Shown here: positions 15,103 to 18,538 of the stretch, one piece after another
How positions within the stretch are numbered: position 1 is the first letter of the stretch
Layout of the letters: each line of letters begins with the position of its first letter
Source: Streptosporangiaceae bacterium
GTDB lineage: Bacteria; Actinomycetota; Actinomycetes; Streptosporangiales; Streptosporangiaceae
Assembly: GCA_030039095.1 (NCBI GenBank)
Contig: JASHQP010000019.1
Coordinates: forward strand, 1 to 18,538
DNA length: 18,538 bases
Reading direction: 5' to 3'
The notes under the pieces: model-generated
The model's input: only the letters and a program-made list of their open reading frames with translations
The model's database searches: none
Told to the model about the DNA's origin: nothing
Made by a program: the position numbers and the translations under genes

Positions 15103-16197
15103 ATGGAAGCACGCAGCGAGGTCGTGGTCGTCGGCGCCGGCCTGCTCGGCCTGTCCACCGCGCGGGCGCTGGCCAGGACCGGCCACGAGGTCGTCCTGCT
15201 GGAGCAGGCAGAGGTCGGGCACGAGGCGAGCGGGTCGAAGGGCAGCTGCCGCATCTTCCGGCTGGGCTATGACGACGCGGAGATGGTCGGGCTGGCCATG
15301 CGCGCCCGCGGCACCTGGGCCGAGCTGGAAGACGAGAGCGGCCGGCGGCTGCTGCATCCCACGCCGCACCTCACGCTCGGCGAGCACCTCGGCGGGGTCC
15401 GCGACGCCATGCGCACCGCCGGCGCGCCGCATGAGCTGCTCACGGAGGCCGAGGCGGCGGCGAGATACCCCGCCATCGCGGTCGGTGGCCCGGCCCTGCT
15501 GGAACTGCAATCGTGCGTGATCAGCGCGGACACGACGCTCCGGGCGCTGGCGGCGGCCGTGCCCGACATCCGGCCCGGTGTCACCGTGACCGGCATCGCG
15601 GACGACGGCCGCCGGGTGACCGTCCGGACCACGTCCGGCGAGATCTCAGCGCGCGCGGCCGTCGTGTGCGCCGGGCCGTGGACAGCGGGGCTGGTCGCCG
15701 GGAGCGGGATCACGGTACCCTCGGTCGCCACGCTGGAGCAGGTCGCGTACGTCAGCACGGCAGGCGTGCCAGACCCGGTCCTGCCGATCTTCATCTGCCA
15801 CGGGCCGCCAGAGGCCTACGGGCTGCCGGTGCCGGGCGAGGCGCTGTACAAGTTCGGATTCCATCACAGCGGTCCGGTGATCGACCCTGGAAGCCAGGAT
15901 CAGTCGCCCGACAGCGAGCTCACCGCGCGGCTGACCGGGCTGGCGCACGAGTACCTGCCCGGCCTGGGCCCGGAGCTGACCCGGACGGAGCGCTGCGTCT
16001 ATGACAACAGCCCCGACGAGGACTTCGTCGTGGACCGGGTCGGCCGGATCGTGATCGGCAGCGGAACATCGGGGACCGGCTTCAAGTTCGGGCCGCTGCT
16101 CGGCGAGTTGCTCGCTGGCCTGGCCACCGGCGGTGAGCCGGACCCTGCCCTGGGCAGGTTCTCGCTGAGCCGGTTCGCCACGGCGGGCGCTCACTGA
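15103..16197 (+). CDS. FAD-dependent amine oxidase, monomeric sarcosine oxidase-like
   Basis: The 364-residue protein starts with the FAD-binding GAGLLG (11-16) and Glu34 as the ribose acid. It carries SGSKGSCRIFRLGYDDAE (43-60), comparable to the sarcosine-oxidase flavin-contacting loop, with Arg50 and Arg53 in place of Arg49/Arg52 of that enzyme. The C-terminal part keeps Cys298 (RCVYDNSPDEDFVVD), the position that covalently binds FAD in monomeric sarcosine oxidase, and GTSGTGFKF with Lys328 aligned to the oxygen-activating lysine. Two substrate-side differences are visible: Cys49 for Thr48 and Asp58 for Glu57. The conserved GFSGHGFKF His is Thr325. It probably oxidises a secondary amine or N-methyl amino acid to give H2O2 and often formaldehyde. 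The exact substrate is unknown. A GGGGGGA site precedes the ATG. Its end overlaps the convergent sortase gene by 7 nt. Confidence 0.9.
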   Translation: MEARSEVVVVGAGLLGLSTARALARTGHEVVLLEQAEVGHEASGSKGSCRIFRLGYDDAEMVGLAMRARGTWAELEDESGRRLLHPTPHLTLGEHLGGVRDAMRTAGAPHELLTEAEAAARYPAIAVGGPALLELQSCVISADTTLRALAAAVPDIRPGVTVTGIADDGRRVTVRTTSGEISARAAVVCAGPWTAGLVAGSGITVPSVATLEQVAYVSTAGVPDPVLPIFICHGPPEAYGLPVPGEALYKFGFHHSGPVIDPGSQDQSPDSELTARLTGLAHEYLPGLGPELTRTERCVYDNSPDEDFVVDRVGRIVIGSGTSGTGFKFGPLLGELLAGLATGGEPDPALGRFSLSRFATAGAH

Positions 16198-16868
16198 ACG
16201 AGCGTGGCGTACACGATCACGTTGCTGAGGTAGTGCCCGGTCGCGTAGTCGAACGTGCCGCCGCAGGTAATGAGGCGCAGCTGGGCGTCGGGCTCCGGCC
16301 CGTACACGGCCTCGGTGGGAAAGCGGGTCTTGAGGTAGGCCTGCACCGCGGTCACCTCGAACACGGCGACCGAGCCGTTGGCCCGCCGAACGTAGACGCG
16401 GTTGCCCCGGCGCAGCAGTCGCAGCCGGAAGAACACCCCGGGCCCGCTCACCGAGTCGATGTGCCCGGCGATCACGGCCGAGCCGATGGCGCCGGGCCGT
16501 GCGCTGCCGGTGTACCAGCCGGCCAGCGACGTGCTGGACGGGACCTGCAGCGCACCAGTGGCAGTGAGCCCGAGGTGGATCAGCGGCGTGCTGACGCCGA
16601 TCGCGGGGATGACCAGGGAAACGGGCCTGGCCACCCGGCGCACCGACGGCAGGGGCACCGGCGCCTGCCTGCCGACGGGAACCGGGGCGAACGTCGGCTT
16701 GCCCACCGGTGTCGGTGGCCGGCCGGTCTGGCTCGCCACCGCCAGCCCGGTGATACCTGCGCCCGCGGCGAGGACGCCGCAGGCAAGAATGACGGCAGCG
16801 ACCGGCCGGCGCACCACGCGGATGGGCGAGATGTGCCGGCCGGCCGGTTGTTTCAGGTCACCTGGCAT
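16191..16868 (-). CDS. Class F-type sortase
   Basis: From ATG 16868 the product is 225 residues: a short cytoplasmic tail, a signal anchor (VAAVILACGVLAAGAGITGLAVA, 23-45), a Pro-rich linker (50-80), then the sortase barrel beginning RPVSLVIPAIGVSTPL. The catalytic His136 is in VIAGHIDS and Cys202 in LRLITCGG. The pattern GxGVFFRL ... FPTEAVYG ... TCGGTFDYATGHYLSNVIVYA matches the actinobacterial class F sortases, which join surface proteins to peptidoglycan or pili. No arginine occurs after Cys202, so the expected catalytic arginine is absent or supplied elsewhere (Arg198 is nearby in sequence). The ATG lies inside the 3' end of the DUF4397 gene (11-nt overlap), so translation is likely coupled. 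An upstream GTG-type extension was rejected because it lies wholly inside the DUF4397 coding frame. Confidence 0.88.
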   Translation of the reverse strand: MPGDLKQPAGRHISPIRVVRRPVAAVILACGVLAAGAGITGLAVASQTGRPPTPVGKPTFAPVPVGRQAPVPLPSVRRVARPVSLVIPAIGVSTPLIHLGLTATGALQVPSSTSLAGWYTGSARPGAIGSAVIAGHIDSVSGPGVFFRLRLLRRGNRVYVRRANGSVAVFEVTAVQAYLKTRFPTEAVYGPEPDAQLRLITCGGTFDYATGHYLSNVIVYATLVQ

Positions 16869-17727
16869 GCATGGCGGGACGGCGCCGACGGCGCAGCCCG
16901 ATGAACCCGCCGCCCGCGACCAGGAGCCCGGCCGCAGCCGCGGCGGCCCATGGCAGCAGCGAGTCACCCGGGCGGCCGGCGGTTCCGCCGAAGCCGGTCT
17001 GCGCACCGCCCACGGGCATCGAGTTGGCGCCGGCCGAGTCCACCAGGCCGGTGACCTCGAGCTCTCCGGATTTGTCCAGGACGACGAACGTGTAGATGGT
17101 GCCGGCGGCCAGTGTGTACTGGGTGCTCCCGTGCTCGCTCGTGCCGGTCGCGGTGACCGTGACGGTGCCCGGGTTCACCGCCTTGTACTTCGTGACCGCG
17201 GTGAAGTTGAGGTTGCGGCCCAGCGTCTTCGCGCCGGCGGTCACGGTGACCGAGGTCTGGTGCATCGACGCCTGGATGACCCGCACCAGAGCCTTGTTCG
17301 GCGGGGTCGTCAGCCGGTCGTCGAGTACCTGCAGCTTCAGGCCCGCGAACGGGCCCACGCCCGCGACCGTGTACGCGTGGCCGGAGACCACGTCGATGGT
17401 CGTGGACAGCACCGGCTTGGACGACGCCGCCGCGCCCGCGGCGCGCATGGCAACGGTGTACTCGCCGGGCGCCACCTGCTCGTAGGGTGACACGTCGCCG
17501 TAGGCCACGTGATGAAGCACGACCATCGCACTGGGGTCGCCGAACGAGTAGAGGTAGACGTCAACCGCGGGCGTGTTCGGCGACAGGTGCGCGAGCCGCA
17601 GATAGCCCGTTCCGGTTGACGCGGACGCGGCCGAGGCGGCGGCGCCGAACAGCCCCGCGACGCCGAGCGCCAGCGCGCCCGCCGTGACCAGTCTGGTCAG
17701 CCACGCCACCCGTCGTGACACATTCAT
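16858..17727 (-). CDS. DUF4397 surface protein with C-terminal membrane anchor
   Basis: The 289-residue product has a signal peptide (basic MNVSRRVAW, hydrophobic 14-30, ASA at 31-33). The body is a beta-rich DUF4397 module (about 40-230, beginning YLRLAHLSPNTPAVDVYLY). The C-terminus has a Gly-rich stretch (GGAQTGFGGTAG, 240-251), a hydrophobic helix (258-278) and five Arg (279-283). This order, motif-helix-basic tail, is that of a sorting signal, yet no LPXTG is present. DUF4397 modules occur in exported proteins of unknown function. The gene precedes the sortase with an 11-nt overlap, so it is the likeliest substrate or partner. The AGGAGGGG ribosome-binding site (17738-17731) fixes ATG 17727. 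The hydrophobic segment and arginines alone would also allow a simple membrane anchor. Confidence 0.88.
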   Translation of the reverse strand: MNVSRRVAWLTRLVTAGALALGVAGLFGAAASAASASTGTGYLRLAHLSPNTPAVDVYLYSFGDPSAMVVLHHVAYGDVSPYEQVAPGEYTVAMRAAGAAASSKPVLSTTIDVVSGHAYTVAGVGPFAGLKLQVLDDRLTTPPNKALVRVIQASMHQTSVTVTAGAKTLGRNLNFTAVTKYKAVNPGTVTVTATGTSEHGSTQYTLAAGTIYTFVVLDKSGELEVTGLVDSAGANSMPVGGAQTGFGGTAGRPGDSLLPWAAAAAAGLLVAGGGFIGLRRRRRPAMHAR

Positions 17728-17761
17728 GGTCCCCTCCTGTTTCCCGGTACTGGCTGTGTGC

Positions 17762-18538
17762 CTAGCCGCTCAGCAGTCCCAGGGGACTCGGCGCGGCGAA
17801 CTCGATCCGCACCGCCTGCTGACCGTTGGCGAGGTGCACCAGGGTCACGCTGTTCGCCAGGTATGGCTGCTGCTGCGCCTGCAGCAGGGAGATCGTGGAG
17901 TGCAGGTACCCGCTCTTGGCCTCGGCGGGGGCGACCAGCTCGGCCTCGCGCAGCGGCACGCCCGGGCTGGCGCCGGGCCCCGAGTCGCCGAAGGCGGCGA
18001 TGCTGACCGGGCCCTGGCCGGACAGGGTGGCGATGGTGATCAGCAGCCGTGAGTCAACCTGGCCGGCGACGAGCTGCTGTCTCGCGGCCGCGGCCACGAT
18101 CACCCGGGCGTTGCGGAGCAGCTGCCGCCCGGCGCTGATCCTGGACAGTTCGTCGGCCTCGAGCGCCGCCAGGAACGATGACGCCCCGCCAGCGGCGTAG
18201 GCGCGGACGCTGATCTGGGCAGCCCCCGAGCCGAAGCTGGCCATGACGGTGGGTGCGTACACGCCGGTCAGCCGGCTGCCGAACAAGCTGCGCACGGCGG
18301 CTGTGGCCACGATGACGGCGGAGCCGAGCGGGCTGTTCGTCCCGGGTCCCAGGGTCATGAGATCCCCGGCGGGGACTCCCTTGGCTTGCAGGGCAGCGCA
18401 CATGGCCGGATCGCACGAGACGACGGCGGTGTGGCTGACCTGTGCCGCCACCCACGCCGCCGCCTGCTGCCTGGCGGTCGCCGCCGCCCGAACGGCACCG
18501 GAGCCGGCGGCCGGAGACGGGCGGCCACCCACCGGGCC
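17762..18538 (-). CDS. Exported-like protein of unknown family (partial, start outside window)
   Basis: The frame is open from the right edge to the stop at 17762; its N-terminus lies outside. A GTG at 18532 is only the first candidate start within the window, and the frame continues upstream (Gly-Pro), so a longer protein with a signal or membrane segment is likely. The visible 258 codons are Ala/Gly/Ser-rich with features such as TAVVSCDPAMCAALQAKGVPAGDL, SAVIVATAAVRSLFGSRLTGVYAPTVMASFGSGAAQISVRAY, two Cys spaced by four in the first of these, and QVDSRLLITIATLSGQGPVSIAAFGDSGPGASPGVPLREAELV. The end is RIEFAAPSPLGLLSG. I do not recognise the family. The gene ends 34 nt before the DUF4397 start and likely belongs to the same envelope operon. 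Confidence 0.75.
   Translation of the reverse strand, partial: GPVGGRPSPAAGSGAVRAAATARQQAAAWVAAQVSHTAVVSCDPAMCAALQAKGVPAGDLMTLGPGTNSPLGSAVIVATAAVRSLFGSRLTGVYAPTVMASFGSGAAQISVRAYAAGGASSFLAALEADELSRISAGRQLLRNARVIVAAAARQQLVAGQVDSRLLITIATLSGQGPVSIAAFGDSGPGASPGVPLREAELVAPAEAKSGYLHSTISLLQAQQQPYLANSVTLVHLANGQQAVRIEFAAPSPLGLLSG

Overview
The window is about 70% G+C with GTG starts, few T-tract terminators and many false open frames. It carries marker families of Actinomycetota: a DUF5999 protein, a DUF6186 protein, a class F-type sortase next to a DUF4397 surface protein, a mycothiol-type maleylpyruvate-isomerase fold and an actinobacterial-style UvrA. I read it as chromosome of a filamentous or soil actinomycete and do not name a genus. 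I saw no phage, transposase, tRNA, rRNA or CRISPR array.

Layout. (1) 1-940, minus: the near-complete N-terminal part of a BpsA-like (branched polyamine synthase family) protein that runs off the left edge. It is divergent from a plus-strand MFS transporter (1156-2400), which is followed by an AraC-family regulator (2449-3294) and a GNAT acetyltransferase (3291-3728). The GNAT overlaps the regulator by 4 nt and probably also has its own leaderless promoter. (2) 3765-4448, minus: a mycothiol-dependent-isomerase-like gene broken by one in-frame amber codon. (3) 4634-8417, plus: two half-size ABC exporters whose ATPase motifs are complementary and degenerate in the way that defines a heterodimeric exporter. 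They are preceded by a strong Shine-Dalgarno that serves an 8-codon upstream ORF better than the exporter start, within a leader that can fold in alternative ways. (4) 8418-8692: two strong hairpins around a short 21-22 bp tandem repeat. (5) 8693-9837, plus: two small membrane proteins and a charged helical protein, all uncharacterised. (6) 9838-10425: a relatively AT-rich, palindrome-bearing leader and a DUF5999 gene whose stop codon shares CTAG with the convergent gene. (7) 10422-14057, minus: an alpha/beta hydrolase and uvrA. (8) 14425-16197, plus: a metallo-beta-lactamase-fold hydrolase and a sarcosine-oxidase-like flavoprotein in one operon, with a recognisable promoter and an inverted repeat in the leader. 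(9) 16191-18538, minus: an envelope cluster (partial unknown protein, DUF4397 protein, sortase), tightly packed and converging on the flavoprotein gene.

No single wholly new system stands out. The best leads are the exporter leader with its mini-ORF, the sortase/DUF4397 pair that lacks both a canonical LPXTG motif and an obvious catalytic arginine, the amber-interrupted isomerase-like gene, and the pairing of a (possibly formaldehyde-releasing) amine oxidase with a glyoxalase-II-like hydrolase.
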